Notes: a model not told the origin generated them from the letters alone. A stretch of DNA of 31,330 bases from Methanobacteriota archaeon (GCA_018900975.1 JAHIFK010000081.1:1-31330); one strand, 5' to 3'; shown: positions 1-7,898, counted from the stretch's first letter. Made by a program: numbers and translations.

Positions 1-2
1 AA

Positions 3-353
3 CTAGCAGAGGTCTTGCGGGAATGGTATATCAGCAAGGCCAAAGAAAAAATTATCCCACGGGTCAAGCATCATGCACACGAACTCGGTGTCATTTTTAA
101 TAAGGTCAAGATTGTCGACAACCGCTACCGCTGGGGATCCTGCACCGTGAATAACAACATCAATTTCAACTGGCGGCTGATAAAAGCGCCGATGTTTGTC
201 ATCGATTACATCATCGTCCATGAACTTGCCCACCTCATCGAGACCAACCACACGCCCAAATTTAGGAACATTGTTCGTGCACAATCTCCGACGATGGAAA
301 AGGCAAAAGCCTGGTTGAAGGAGAATGGACAACTGCTGGAACAGGCGATATGA
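3..353 (+). CDS. YgjP-type zinc metallopeptidase, 5' end outside window
   Basis: The reading frame is open from the left edge, so the gene starts before the window. The TTG at 15 is only an internal in-frame codon. Visible are the RWGSC motif, followed about 40 residues later by HELAH and then a downstream His in NHTPKF. Together these give the HExxH...H zinc site of the YgjP-like (DUF45/SprT-related) metallopeptidase domain. In many genomes this domain lies next to type I restriction genes or stands alone; the neighbour on the left is not visible. Substrate unknown. The family call is firm because all three landmarks are present. The 163-nt gap that follows carries the promoter of the next operon. 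Confidence 0.85.
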   Translation, partial: LAEVLREWYISKAKEKIIPRVKHHAHELGVIFNKVKIVDNRYRWGSCTVNNNINFNWRLIKAPMFVIDYIIVHELAHLIETNHTPKFRNIVRAQSPTMEKAKAWLKENGQLLEQAI

Positions 354-484
354 AATGCGGCTAAGAAGTTGATTCGATTAATTTATCGGGCAGCATCTGA
401 ACTCCATAAGATTTAATGTATATCCGATCATATATTGATTTTGTGGGTTTTATATAATTACAAATAAAAACATTAAGGTTACTC

Positions 485-493
485 TTTTATAAT
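485..493 (+). promoter_or_regulatory. TATA box of the pterin/C1 operon
   Basis: TTTTATAAT is centred 28 nt before the GTG start at 517. There is no Shine-Dalgarno sequence before that GTG. The spacing predicts a transcript that begins at or next to the start codon, that is, a leaderless mRNA. Confidence 0.55.
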
Positions 494-516
494 CGTAAAA
501 AGTATTATACTAAAAC

Positions 517-1734
517 GTGATAGAAAAAACCATAGCAGGATTGAAAGTGGGAGACAATCAACCTGTGCGAATAATGGGCGTGATAAATCTCAGCCGCGAG
601 TCCTTTTATTCGGGTTCTGTGGTTAAGACAAATTCTGTTCTTAATGCTGCAATGAAAATGATAGATGAGGGAGCAGACCTCATAGATGTTGGCGCACGCT
701 CAACATGGCCTCTGGCTCAGAAGATTTCAAAAGAAGAAGAACGAACGCGTCTCATCCCTGCGATAGAACAGCTTCAGGATATCTCAGTGCCTGTTTCAGT
801 TGATACTATGTTCTCTGATATTGCAGGGAAGGCGCTGGATGCGGGCGCAGATATTATCAATGACGTAAGCGGCTTTACAGCGGATGAAAGGATGGTCAAA
901 GTTGCAAAAGAACACGACTGTCCCGTCATATTGATGGCTAGCGACAATGTCCCGGGCGATCCTGTTGGCATGGATGCTGTGATATTGTCGCTGGGAAAGA
1001 TAATATCGAAGGCAGAGGAAATGGGAATAGACCCTGACAATATCATCATAGACCCAGCCATAGGAAAATGGATGCCGCAGAAGCTTCCCATTTACGATTA
1101 TGAGACTATAGATGCTCTGGGAAGACTTCGCATTTTTGAAAAACCCATACTGGCTGCGATATCAAGGAAATCATTTATCGGAGAAACGCTCGGGAAGCCT
1201 GCAGGTGAGAGGCTTTACGGGAGCCTTGCAGCCACGGCAATAGCGGTACGCAACGGAGCGCATATTATCCGCACTCATGATGTTGCGCCCACAGTGGATG
1301 CAGTTCGTGTGGCGCAGCGGGCAAGGGCAAGGATCCCGGCAGCAAGCTCTGGCGATGTAGAAGCTGAACTGCTTGAGATTCTAGTTCAGGAAGATGGGGC
1401 ACGGGTAATGACTTCTATAGGCGTGACCCCCGAGGGAAGCCAGGTCATGAAAAAAAAGACAGTTCTATACAACATCCTTCTTAAGAACATCACGACGACA
1501 GAAGCGCTGATAATAAAACAGGAGATGCTGGCGCGGGGCGGGGATGCGGCGCTGCCGCGCGAGGCTGTATCCCATGAAGCGGAAAAAGTAGACCTTATGA
1601 TCATCGGGACTGGTCTCCAGGTCGAACGGCTGATCAAAAAAATAAAACATCAGGTGAGGGGGCTGCCCAGGATAGCCTCTCTACTTGACGAATTGATGGA
1701 AAAGAACAACGATCCTTTTTTCAGGTACTCATGA
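517..1734 (+). CDS. Dihydropteroate synthase-like protein with extra C-terminal domain
   Basis: Residues 15-275 form a DHPS-type TIM barrel. Key landmarks are MGVINLSRESF (20-30), SVDT (94-97), INDV (114-117), SRKSF (216-220) and RTHDV (262-266), which match the pterin- and phosphate-binding positions of the family. Two motifs deviate from folate DHPS: ARSTWP in place of ESTRP, and DPAIGK where DPGxGF-type sequence is usual. Such archaeal DHPS-related proteins are thought to act in tetrahydromethanopterin or folate synthesis. Residues 285-395 form a separate domain (KQEMLARGGDAALPR, then VDLMIIGTG) that resembles the N-terminal extension of some bacterial DHPS enzymes. The start is GTG with no ribosome site, consistent with the leaderless promoter just upstream. 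It overlaps metV by 4 nt (ATGA). The exact pterin substrate is not decided by sequence. Confidence 0.8.
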   Translation: MIEKTIAGLKVGDNQPVRIMGVINLSRESFYSGSVVKTNSVLNAAMKMIDEGADLIDVGARSTWPLAQKISKEEERTRLIPAIEQLQDISVPVSVDTMFSDIAGKALDAGADIINDVSGFTADERMVKVAKEHDCPVILMASDNVPGDPVGMDAVILSLGKIISKAEEMGIDPDNIIIDPAIGKWMPQKLPIYDYETIDALGRLRIFEKPILAAISRKSFIGETLGKPAGERLYGSLAATAIAVRNGAHIIRTHDVAPTVDAVRVAQRARARIPAASSGDVEAELLEILVQEDGARVMTSIGVTPEGSQVMKKKTVLYNILLKNITTTEALIIKQEMLARGGDAALPREAVSHEAEKVDLMIIGTGLQVERLIKKIKHQVRGLPRIASLLDELMEKNNDPFFRYS

Positions 1735-2351
1735 TAATATCAAGACAGAAGGAATTCAAGGATATCCTGAAAGCCATCGAAGCGCGGGATATTTTCATTA
1801 TCGGCTGCGGAAAATGCGCTACAAAACAGCACGTCGGAGGCGAGCCTGAAGTTCTGGAGATGAAAAAGAAGCTCATAGGATCAGGGAAAAATGTCGTGGG
1901 CTGGGCTGTTTTGAGTTCAGCGTGTAATTTAAGCTCATGGGATGAAGTGCTCTCCCAGAATCCTGGCATCGAAAAGGCAGAGGCTCTACTTGTTATGTCC
2001 TGCGGAGGAGGTGTATCCATAATCTCAGCGTTAGCGGAACGGGCGGTCTATCCTGCTCTGGATACGGAATCCCTGGGAGGCGTATGCAGGGACGAGGTCG
2101 TGCTGGAGCAGTGCGGATTGTGCGGGGAATGCGACATACAGGTTTTCGGGGGAATTTGTCCAGTCGGACAATGCCCCAAGGGTATGCGAAACGGCCCGTG
2201 CGGGGGTGCAGTGGAAGGAAAATGCGAGGTGGATGAGCGAAAATGCGTCTGGGATGAAATATATGAACGGCTAAAGTCGCTCGGAAGGCTCGAAGATATC
2301 AAGCATATACATGGACCGAAAGACCATTCAAAAAGGGGGCGCAAGAATTGA
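1731..2351 (+). CDS. metV: MetV, zinc/iron-sulfur partner subunit of methylene-pterin reductase
   Basis: The 206-residue protein is rich in cysteine: CGKC near residue 26, then CGLCGEC, and the signature CPKGMRNGPCGG followed by GKCEV and KCVWDEIYERL. This is the methylenetetrahydrofolate reductase C-terminal (MetV, PF12225-type) family, which in acetogens forms a complex with MetF and feeds electrons to it. The gene starts with ATG inside the stop of the DHPS-like gene and ends inside the start of metF, so co-expression is almost certain. Whether the complex works on tetrahydrofolate or on tetrahydromethanopterin is not shown. The lysine-rich tail (last 12 residues) is probably flexible. Confidence 0.88.
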   Translation: MIISRQKEFKDILKAIEARDIFIIGCGKCATKQHVGGEPEVLEMKKKLIGSGKNVVGWAVLSSACNLSSWDEVLSQNPGIEKAEALLVMSCGGGVSIISALAERAVYPALDTESLGGVCRDEVVLEQCGLCGECDIQVFGGICPVGQCPKGMRNGPCGGAVEGKCEVDERKCVWDEIYERLKSLGRLEDIKHIHGPKDHSKRGRKN

Positions 2352-3232
2352 GCTTCAGTAAAAAATTGCGATCAGGCAAATTTACGGTCACAGCTGAGAT
2401 AAGCCCCCCGAAAGGGACAGATATCAGCGGGATGATAAAAGAGGCTGCGATGGTTAGGGGTATTGTGGATGCTATCAGTGTCACTGATAACCAGCGCTCT
2501 GTCATGAGAATGAGCCCACTTGCTGCATGCAGCGCCCTGTCGCAGGAAGGGTTTGAGACCATAATGCATCTCACCTGCAGGGACAGGAACAGGCTTGCGC
2601 TCCAATCCGAACTACTTGGCGCAGCATTCCTTGGAATAAAGAACGTGCTTGTGATGTCTGGAGATCATCCCACAAAAGGCGACCATCCGGGAGCAAAGCC
2701 AGTGTATGATCTTGATTCAGTGCAGCTTCTGGATATGATCTCACGCCTCAATAGCGGAGTTGATATCACAGGGAACGTGCTTGAGGGAAAAACAGAGTTC
2801 TTAACAGGTGCGGTCTCAAATACGGAATTGACAGGAGCTGCTCTCATGAAACTTGAGAAAAAAATAAAGGCAGGGGCTAGTTTCATAATTACCCAGGCGG
2901 TATTTGATTCTGGAAAGTTCTCAGAGTTCATGGATAAGATACACGATACATGCGGGAAGCAAACAAAAATAATAGCAGGCATCATCCCGCTGAAATCAGA
3001 AAAGAGCGCGCAGTTCCTCAACAAGAATATTGCCGGGGTAAAGGTACCGGATGATGTACTCAGGAGGATAAAGGAAGCTGGCGACACTGAAGCTGTTGCC
3101 CCTGAGTCTGTGGGGATGGAAATAGCAGCGGATATGATAAAAGAACTGCGGGACGTATGCGACGGCGTGCACATCATGCCGATAGGCACTCATAAAAACA
3201 CAGGAAAGATACTAAAAATGGCAGGAATATGA
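2348..3232 (+). CDS. metF: MetF, 5,10-methylene-pterin reductase (flavoprotein)
   Basis: At 294 residues this is a full-length MetF TIM barrel. Landmarks are TAEISPPKGTD at the N terminus (with the catalytic Glu), VTDNQRSVMRMSP, LTCRDRNRLALQ, SGDHPTKGDHPGAKPV and TQAVFD. This pattern is that of the short MetVF-type enzymes, not of the eukaryotic fusion. It reduces methylene-tetrahydrofolate (or a related pterin) to the methyl form. The start is TTG at 2348, overlapping the metV stop by 4 nt, with a G-rich stretch about 8 nt upstream. The next gene again overlaps by ATGA. Some methane-oxidising archaea are reported to use MetF alongside or in place of the F420-dependent Mer; no mer gene is visible here. 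Confidence 0.88.
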   Translation: MSFSKKLRSGKFTVTAEISPPKGTDISGMIKEAAMVRGIVDAISVTDNQRSVMRMSPLAACSALSQEGFETIMHLTCRDRNRLALQSELLGAAFLGIKNVLVMSGDHPTKGDHPGAKPVYDLDSVQLLDMISRLNSGVDITGNVLEGKTEFLTGAVSNTELTGAALMKLEKKIKAGASFIITQAVFDSGKFSEFMDKIHDTCGKQTKIIAGIIPLKSEKSAQFLNKNIAGVKVPDDVLRRIKEAGDTEAVAPESVGMEIAADMIKELRDVCDGVHIMPIGTHKNTGKILKMAGI

Positions 3233-4476
3233 CAACACAGGTCGAGCAAGCAAGGAATGGATTGGCCACGGCACAGATGGATGATGTCGCAAAAACAGAA
3301 GGAGTCGACCTTATGGACTTACTTTCAAGTATAGCGCAGGGAAGCGCTGTTATCATGTGCAGGGATAGGAAGTCTGTCGGTATAGGAAAAGGATTAAAAA
3401 CAAAAGTGAACGCTAATATTGGCACATCCTCCCTGAAGATAGACCCTGATGAAGAGGTAAGAAAAGCCATACTGGCAGAAAAGTATGGCGCAGATACGCT
3501 GACAGATCTTTCCATGGGTGGGGACATAAGCGAGATACGCAAAATGATATTTGAGAATACCACCATCCCCCTGACCACGGTCCCGATTTACCAGACAGCT
3601 GCAGAGATAGGACTTTCGAACATGACCGAAGATGATTTACTCACAGACCTTTTCCGTCAGGCAGAGGAAGGTGTAAGTTCTTTTGTTCTCCACTGCACAG
3701 ACAGAAAGACCCTTGAGATGCTGAAGGAAAGGGAACGTATACTGGGTGTAGTATCAAAGGGCGGCTCCATAACCTGCGCTTACATGACTATGAACAGGTG
3801 TGAGAATCCCTTCGTCGAGAATTTTGATGAGATATTGGGTATAATGAAAAAACACGACATTGTGCTCTCACTTGGAAATACCATGCGAAGCGGCTGTATT
3901 CACGATGCGCGCGACAGGGCACAGCTTGAGGAGATAAGAACGAACGTTGAGCTTGCAAACAGGGCAAGCGAAGAAGGAGTGCAGGTGATAATCGAAGGGA
4001 CGGGCGGGCATGTGAGAGCTGACAGGATAGCAGAATACGTCAGGTTCCACAAACAATGTTCTCACTTTCCGCTTTTTGTGGCAGGACCTCTACCCACGGA
4101 CGTGGCTGTGGGATACGACCACATAGCAGGAGCCATAGGAGCAAGCATGGCAAGCGGCGCAGGGGCTGACTACCTGTGCTACATTACGCCTTCAGAACAT
4201 CTAGTGCTTCCAGGTCCGGAGCAGGCAAGGGAAGGTCTGCTGGCTTTCCGGATAGCTGCTCATATCGGGGATTCTGTGAAATACGGAACCAGCAACAGGG
4301 ACAGGGAGCTTGCGGTAAAGAGGGCGGAGCTTGACTGGGAGGGGCAGATGGCAAACGCCCTGGACAGCGAGAAGGCAAGGGAACTTGCGCCGCTTGAGGG
4401 ACCATGCACCATGTGCGGGGATTTCTGCGCGATAAAGATAATGAAAGAGGTGAACAAATGCAGTTATTCGCAATAA
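3229..4476 (+). CDS. thiC: ThiC-family radical SAM enzyme (HMP-P synthase or 5-hydroxybenzimidazole synthase type)
   Basis: 415 residues with the ThiC series of motifs: NANIGTS, DTLTDLSMGGDI, TTVPIYQTA, ENPFVENFDEILG, LSLGNTMRSGCIHDARDRAQ, AGPLPTDVAVGYDHIAGAIGA and ITPSEHLVLP. The C terminus carries CTMCGDFC, the cluster-binding cysteines. ThiC converts aminoimidazole ribotide into the thiamine pyrimidine. A close paralogue (BzaF) converts the same substrate into 5-hydroxybenzimidazole, the lower ligand of factor III cobamide found in methanogens, and the two cannot be told apart by eye. The cysteine spacing is CX2CX3C, one residue shorter than the CX2CX4C of E. coli ThiC. The start overlaps the metF stop (ATGA), leaving no room for a TPP riboswitch. 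The end overlaps the next gene by 19 nt. Confidence 0.85.
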   Translation: MTTQVEQARNGLATAQMDDVAKTEGVDLMDLLSSIAQGSAVIMCRDRKSVGIGKGLKTKVNANIGTSSLKIDPDEEVRKAILAEKYGADTLTDLSMGGDISEIRKMIFENTTIPLTTVPIYQTAAEIGLSNMTEDDLLTDLFRQAEEGVSSFVLHCTDRKTLEMLKERERILGVVSKGGSITCAYMTMNRCENPFVENFDEILGIMKKHDIVLSLGNTMRSGCIHDARDRAQLEEIRTNVELANRASEEGVQVIIEGTGGHVRADRIAEYVRFHKQCSHFPLFVAGPLPTDVAVGYDHIAGAIGASMASGAGADYLCYITPSEHLVLPGPEQAREGLLAFRIAAHIGDSVKYGTSNRDRELAVKRAELDWEGQMANALDSEKARELAPLEGPCTMCGDFCAIKIMKEVNKCSYSQ

Positions 4477-5210
4477 GAACACCTCTCATAAGACCTGGGG
4501 ATGATATGGCCAATGTGTTAATTGAAGCCATGAACTCTCAGGGTTTGAGGCCGCAGAATAACGATATTATCATTCTTGCTGAATCTGCCGTGGCTACAGC
4601 CGAGGGCCGGGTCGTGAATCTTGATAGCGTGAAGCCTTCAAAAAAGGCACTTACGCTCTCGAAACTATATGAGAACGACCCCAGGAAGATGGAACTGATA
4701 ATCCGTGAATCTGATGAGATACTTGGCGGCATTCCGGGGGTAGTCGTCACTATCACAAAAGGCGTCCTCTCACCCAGCGCGGGTATCGATAATTCCAACG
4801 CCCCCGAAGGTCAGGTTGTGCTTTTACCCGAAGACCCGAAGCGCAGCGCCATAGATATGAGAGAAAGGCTAATATCAGAATACGGGTGCAGGCTTGCCGT
4901 GATAGTTGGTGACAGCAGGACTCAGCCGCTGCGCCTGGGTTGCGTAGGTATCGCCCTTGGATGTGCGGGAATAGAGCCTGTGGAGGATATGAGGGGGCAT
5001 AAAGACCTTTTCGGGAAGCCTCTTATGATCACAAGGCGGGCAACTGCTGATAACCTTGTCTCTGCGGCGCAGCTTGTGATGGGTGAGGCTGATGAGAGTA
5101 CGCCTGCAGTGCTAATCAGGGACGCGCCAGTGAGATTTATTGAGGGCAGCGAGGACATACCCACCATTTCGCGCGAGGGGTGCATGTATTTTGGGTGCTT
5201 CAGGAAATAG
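4458..5210 (+). CDS. cofE: CofE-family gamma-glutamyl ligase (coenzyme F420-0 type)
   Basis: 250 residues of the F420-0:gamma-glutamyl ligase fold. Visible are AEGRVVNLDSVKPS, AGIDNSN (Asp111), VGDSRTQPLRLG (Asp152, Ser153), GIALGCAGIEPVEDMRG and SAAQLVMGEADE. Asp111 and Asp152 fit the two metal-binding aspartates of the family. The usual SDT-x-GR-x-x-R stretch is altered to GDSRTQPLR, so Thr becomes Ser and the glycine-arginine pair is lost. The ATG at 4458 is chosen because it follows GAGGTGA and begins the conserved domain; an in-frame ATG at 4404 lies deep within the thiC-like gene. CofE adds glutamate to F420-0 using GTP. In this pterin operon an altered acceptor such as a pterin or folate is possible but unproved. 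Confidence 0.78.
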   Translation: MQLFAIRTPLIRPGDDMANVLIEAMNSQGLRPQNNDIIILAESAVATAEGRVVNLDSVKPSKKALTLSKLYENDPRKMELIIRESDEILGGIPGVVVTITKGVLSPSAGIDNSNAPEGQVVLLPEDPKRSAIDMRERLISEYGCRLAVIVGDSRTQPLRLGCVGIALGCAGIEPVEDMRGHKDLFGKPLMITRRATADNLVSAAQLVMGEADESTPAVLIRDAPVRFIEGSEDIPTISREGCMYFGCFRK

Positions 5211-5256
5211 CTAAAAATTCAAACTATATAGAGGATCCTGTCCGCTTAATAATGAT

Positions 5257-6564
5257 TTATAAAATTCTTTTAGACTTCAAGCCAAGATATGCTATAACAA
5301 TTAAAAAAATAACTATAAATGCTATGTATATGAGATTTAAAATCACTAGTCTCCCTGCAGGGCTCATTTCCGTCCCATTCACAGTGGCTTCGATTTCAGG
5401 TGCTGATATAATGGTTTGTTCAGGAAGATGATATGATATCTTTAAGATCTCTGTTTTATGGAAGCCTTTTTTGTCAAATGCAGTTATGTTGATGCTGTTA
5501 ATCCCTTCAACCAGCGTGATCGTTTGATGCCATGATTCTGTTCCTGCGAACTGTCCGTTAACAAGGACTTCAGCAACCCCACTTCTGTCAGAAGCCCTGC
5601 CTGATACTTCAATTGTCCGTTCCGTGAATACTTCTCCCTCTCCAGGTTCTTCAATAATTATCTGTGGGGGGAGAGTATCCTCCATCATGAATATATGCCA
5701 TGTCCCTTCTGATGCTGCATACAGATAATCCCCGGAAGGATGAATGACCACAGCGCTCCTGTCTGCAGTGCCTGCGATCGAAAAGCTGCCGGTGATCACA
5801 GGTGCGTAAATATTGCTGATATTCAATTTATCAAAATCCGATGTCCCGCCTGAGCGCGCGAGATAAACATCATTCCCTGATAATGCAATGTCATATACGT
5901 TCTTTCCAAGGGAATGATATACTTCCCTGGGTGCTGTCTTATCAGATATATCGATTATGTAGAATCCCTTATTAGAGGCACCGCTTAAAAATGCATAATT
6001 CCCTGAGACTTCCACTGATATCCCCCCCCATCCATGAAGAGAACCGCTGATGTTGGATCTCAGTATGTAGAACATGCCAATAAGTGATGGATCTTTTCTA
6101 TCATATAGATCGAAGATGAGAAGTCCGGCATTGGCATCAGCCACATACATATAATCCCCCTGAACAGCAACATCACCGGATGAGTCCAGGTAGTTGAACT
6201 GGTACAATTTTTCAGGCGTTTCAGGGTCGCTTATATTGAGAACATTTACCCATCCAGCTCCTGATGCTGTGTATAACCTGTCTTCGGATATTGAAAGTCC
6301 ATCCACCTGACGGGGCTCATTGAAATCCGTGAATTTGTTGATGAGTTTCGGACTTTCGGGATCGGTCATATTGTATACAAGGACTGAGTTGCCATCCGCT
6401 ATATACAGGTAATCCTTATAGAATTCGGCATCGTGAGGCTTGTGCGTTGTAAAAATACCAACTTCTGTCAGGTTCCTCAATTGACCGGATGCAGCCTCAG
6501 CCGATCCTGCCATAATGGAGAATATTAATAACAGGACAAAGAAACACTTGATTATAGCTCTCAC
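5257..6564 (-). CDS. Exported LVIVD-repeat beta-propeller protein with Ig-like domain and C-terminal anchor
   Basis: Residues 1-24 are a signal peptide ending in AEA. Repeats of about 40-45 residues follow, with the recurring pattern aromatic-hydrophobic-ADG or Y-x-A, then VNVLNISDPETPE or VYNMTDPESPK, which identify LVIVD-type beta-propeller repeats up to about residue 290. An Ig-like module (PPQIIIEEPGEGEVF onward) spans about 299-385. A hydrophobic helix near 400-428 with a basic end (KSKRIL) anchors the protein in the membrane. It is therefore an outward-facing membrane protein, probably for binding or surface structure. The start is GTG, supported by a strong TATA box 27 nt upstream and the absence of a ribosome site. 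Its stop lies 46 nt from the convergent cofE-like gene. Ligand unknown. Confidence 0.75.
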   Translation of the reverse strand: MRAIIKCFFVLLLIFSIMAGSAEAASGQLRNLTEVGIFTTHKPHDAEFYKDYLYIADGNSVLVYNMTDPESPKLINKFTDFNEPRQVDGLSISEDRLYTASGAGWVNVLNISDPETPEKLYQFNYLDSSGDVAVQGDYMYVADANAGLLIFDLYDRKDPSLIGMFYILRSNISGSLHGWGGISVEVSGNYAFLSGASNKGFYIIDISDKTAPREVYHSLGKNVYDIALSGNDVYLARSGGTSDFDKLNISNIYAPVITGSFSIAGTADRSAVVIHPSGDYLYAASEGTWHIFMMEDTLPPQIIIEEPGEGEVFTERTIEVSGRASDRSGVAEVLVNGQFAGTESWHQTITLVEGINSINITAFDKKGFHKTEILKISYHLPEQTIISAPEIEATVNGTEMSPAGRLVILNLIYIAFIVIFLIVIAYLGLKSKRIL

Positions 6565-6586
6565 GATTTTGGTTTAGGTGTAGATG

Positions 6587-6595
6587 TTATATAAG
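6587..6595 (-). promoter_or_regulatory. BRE/TATA promoter of the beta-propeller gene
   Basis: On the minus strand ATAAACTTATATAA forms a very good archaeal BRE plus TATA element, centred 27 nt before the GTG at 6564. This predicts a leaderless transcript. Confidence 0.65.
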
Positions 6596-6692
6596 TTTAT
6601 CCACAACTGCTTAAATTTATGATGCTCCAGGGAAAGAAGCGAGGTGACTGCGTGCGTAACCCTGCAAGGTATGCTGTGCTATGTCAGAATGG

Positions 6693-6736
6693 GAAAAAAA
6701 ATCAAAATATGGCAGGGGAAATCAAATGTTCCCCTG
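6693..6736 (-). terminator. Hairpin plus T8 terminator after the TPR gene
   Basis: CAGGGGAA (6713-6720) and TTCCCCTG (6729-6736) form an 8-bp perfect stem with an 8-nt loop. The stem begins 4 nt after the TPR gene stop. On the transcribed strand it is followed about 11 nt later by eight T residues (6701-6694). The layout is that of a bacterial-style intrinsic terminator. Confidence 0.65.
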
Positions 6737-6740
6737 AATA

Positions 6741-7766
6741 TCACATCTGCTTCAATTTATGCCGCGCCAGCGTATGTGTCGGCTCAAGTTCAAGCACCCT
6801 CTCAAAACACCTTGTGGCTTCTTTTTCCATATTGAGCTCCTTGAGCGTAACTCCCTTTTCATACCATGCTTTTACATTCATGGGGTCAAGTTCCAGGCAT
6901 TTGTTAAAAGCCCTTATCGCTTCGTTTCCGCGCTCTATGTCTTTAAGAAGAAGACCCTTTTCAAACCATAGTTTTGCATTATTCGAATGTAACGTGGTTG
7001 CTTTTTCAAACGCCTGAAGCGCATTGTCGAAGCTTTTTACAGCATCGTAACGCCTGTCAAGCGATTTAAGGTCAGTACCCTTAAGTTTCCATACCAGACC
7101 TTTTCCATACAATGCGAACCAGTTCGAAGGGTCTTTTTGCAGGGCTTTGTCAAGCAGGGCAAAGCTCTCTGAGAACTGTCTTCGCACTCCGATATTCAGT
7201 CCTTTTCGCGCCATAGCTCCTGAATGCCCGGGGTCGAGTTCAAGCACCTTATCATAAGCGATCAATGCATCTGTCTCTTTTCCCAGGTCAGATAGCATTG
7301 ACCCTTTCTCAAACCAGATCTTTATGTTCTTTGGGTCATTTTCAAGCAGTTTTTCGTATATCTTAAGGACTTCAACGTTTCTTTTCAACTCCTTAAGTAT
7401 CATTGCCTTATCCGACAGGAGCTTGAGATTGCCAGGTTCTGCCTCCAGCACCTTATCATAAGCTTCCAGCGCTTCTTTTAACCTGCCCAGGTTCACCAGT
7501 ATGAACCCCTTCTCATGCCATGCTTTTTTATTATTCGGGTCAAGTTTCAGGATCTTCTCATAAGCCTCAAGAGCAGGGTCATATTGCTCAAGTGTGAGGT
7601 GTATGGATGCTTTATCGTACCACGCTTTCAGATTGGAAGGGTCGGCTGCAAGAACATTCCTGTAACCTTCAAGCGCCTTATCAAATCTGCCCACATTCTT
7701 AAATTCTTCTGCCTCTTGTAATGGATCTTTCTTTTCCGGTTTCTTGAAAAAATCGCCAAATTTCAT
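6741..7766 (-). CDS. Tetratricopeptide-repeat protein (about nine TPRs)
   Basis: 341 residues made almost entirely of 34-residue TPR units. Each has the W/A-G-Y-F-A-P pattern and ends with phrases such as LDPNNKKAWHEKG or LELDPGHSGAMARKG. Repeats run from about residue 17 to the C terminus. The unit near 222-265 is longer and irregular, with an insert containing KGTDLKSLDRRYD. There is no signal peptide or membrane helix, so the protein is cytoplasmic, and TPR arrays of this kind usually serve as protein-binding scaffolds. The partner is unknown. The ATG follows GAGGT with 6-nt spacing. It diverges from atwA across a 200-nt shared promoter region and ends in a hairpin terminator, so it is transcribed alone. 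Confidence 0.85.
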   Translation of the reverse strand: MKFGDFFKKPEKKDPLQEAEEFKNVGRFDKALEGYRNVLAADPSNLKAWYDKASIHLTLEQYDPALEAYEKILKLDPNNKKAWHEKGFILVNLGRLKEALEAYDKVLEAEPGNLKLLSDKAMILKELKRNVEVLKIYEKLLENDPKNIKIWFEKGSMLSDLGKETDALIAYDKVLELDPGHSGAMARKGLNIGVRRQFSESFALLDKALQKDPSNWFALYGKGLVWKLKGTDLKSLDRRYDAVKSFDNALQAFEKATTLHSNNAKLWFEKGLLLKDIERGNEAIRAFNKCLELDPMNVKAWYEKGVTLKELNMEKEATRCFERVLELEPTHTLARHKLKQM

Positions 7767-7824
7767 TCTTTTACCTCAGTCTCAATTAATACCGTTTGCT
7801 ACTCCTTTTTCTCTCTTTTTAACA

Positions 7825-7833
7825 GTATAAGTC
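7825..7833 (-). promoter_or_regulatory. TATA box of the TPR gene
   Basis: GACTTATAC on the minus strand lies about 60 nt before the ATG. It would give a leader of roughly 35 nt, which contains the GAGGT ribosome site. Confidence 0.45.
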
Positions 7834-7889
7834 TTTCTATGGTTTCACCTTATTTTGGCGCCACTGAAATGGAGTGGTCAAGCAATAAC

Positions 7890-7898
7890 AATATATAG
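7890..7898 (+). promoter_or_regulatory. TATA box of atwA
   Basis: AATATATAG lies about 73 nt before the atwA ATG and predicts a leader of about 45 nt. GGAGGA at 7955-7960 is a full ribosome site 6 nt before the start, so this transcript, unlike many others here, carries a leader. Confidence 0.5.

Noticed and set aside
3100..3229. A possible TPP riboswitch upstream of the ThiC-like gene.
   Set aside because: The gene starts inside the metF stop codon, so there is no untranslated leader to hold one.
4404..4457. An upstream ATG extending the CofE-like protein by 18 residues.
   Set aside because: The extra residues lie deep within the thiC-like coding region and are not part of the family; the ATG at 4458 has a good ribosome site.
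7861..7877. CCACT...AGTGG inverted repeat upstream of the atwA TATA box.
   Set aside because: Only 5-bp arms with a 7-nt spacer; too short to support as an operator without other copies.
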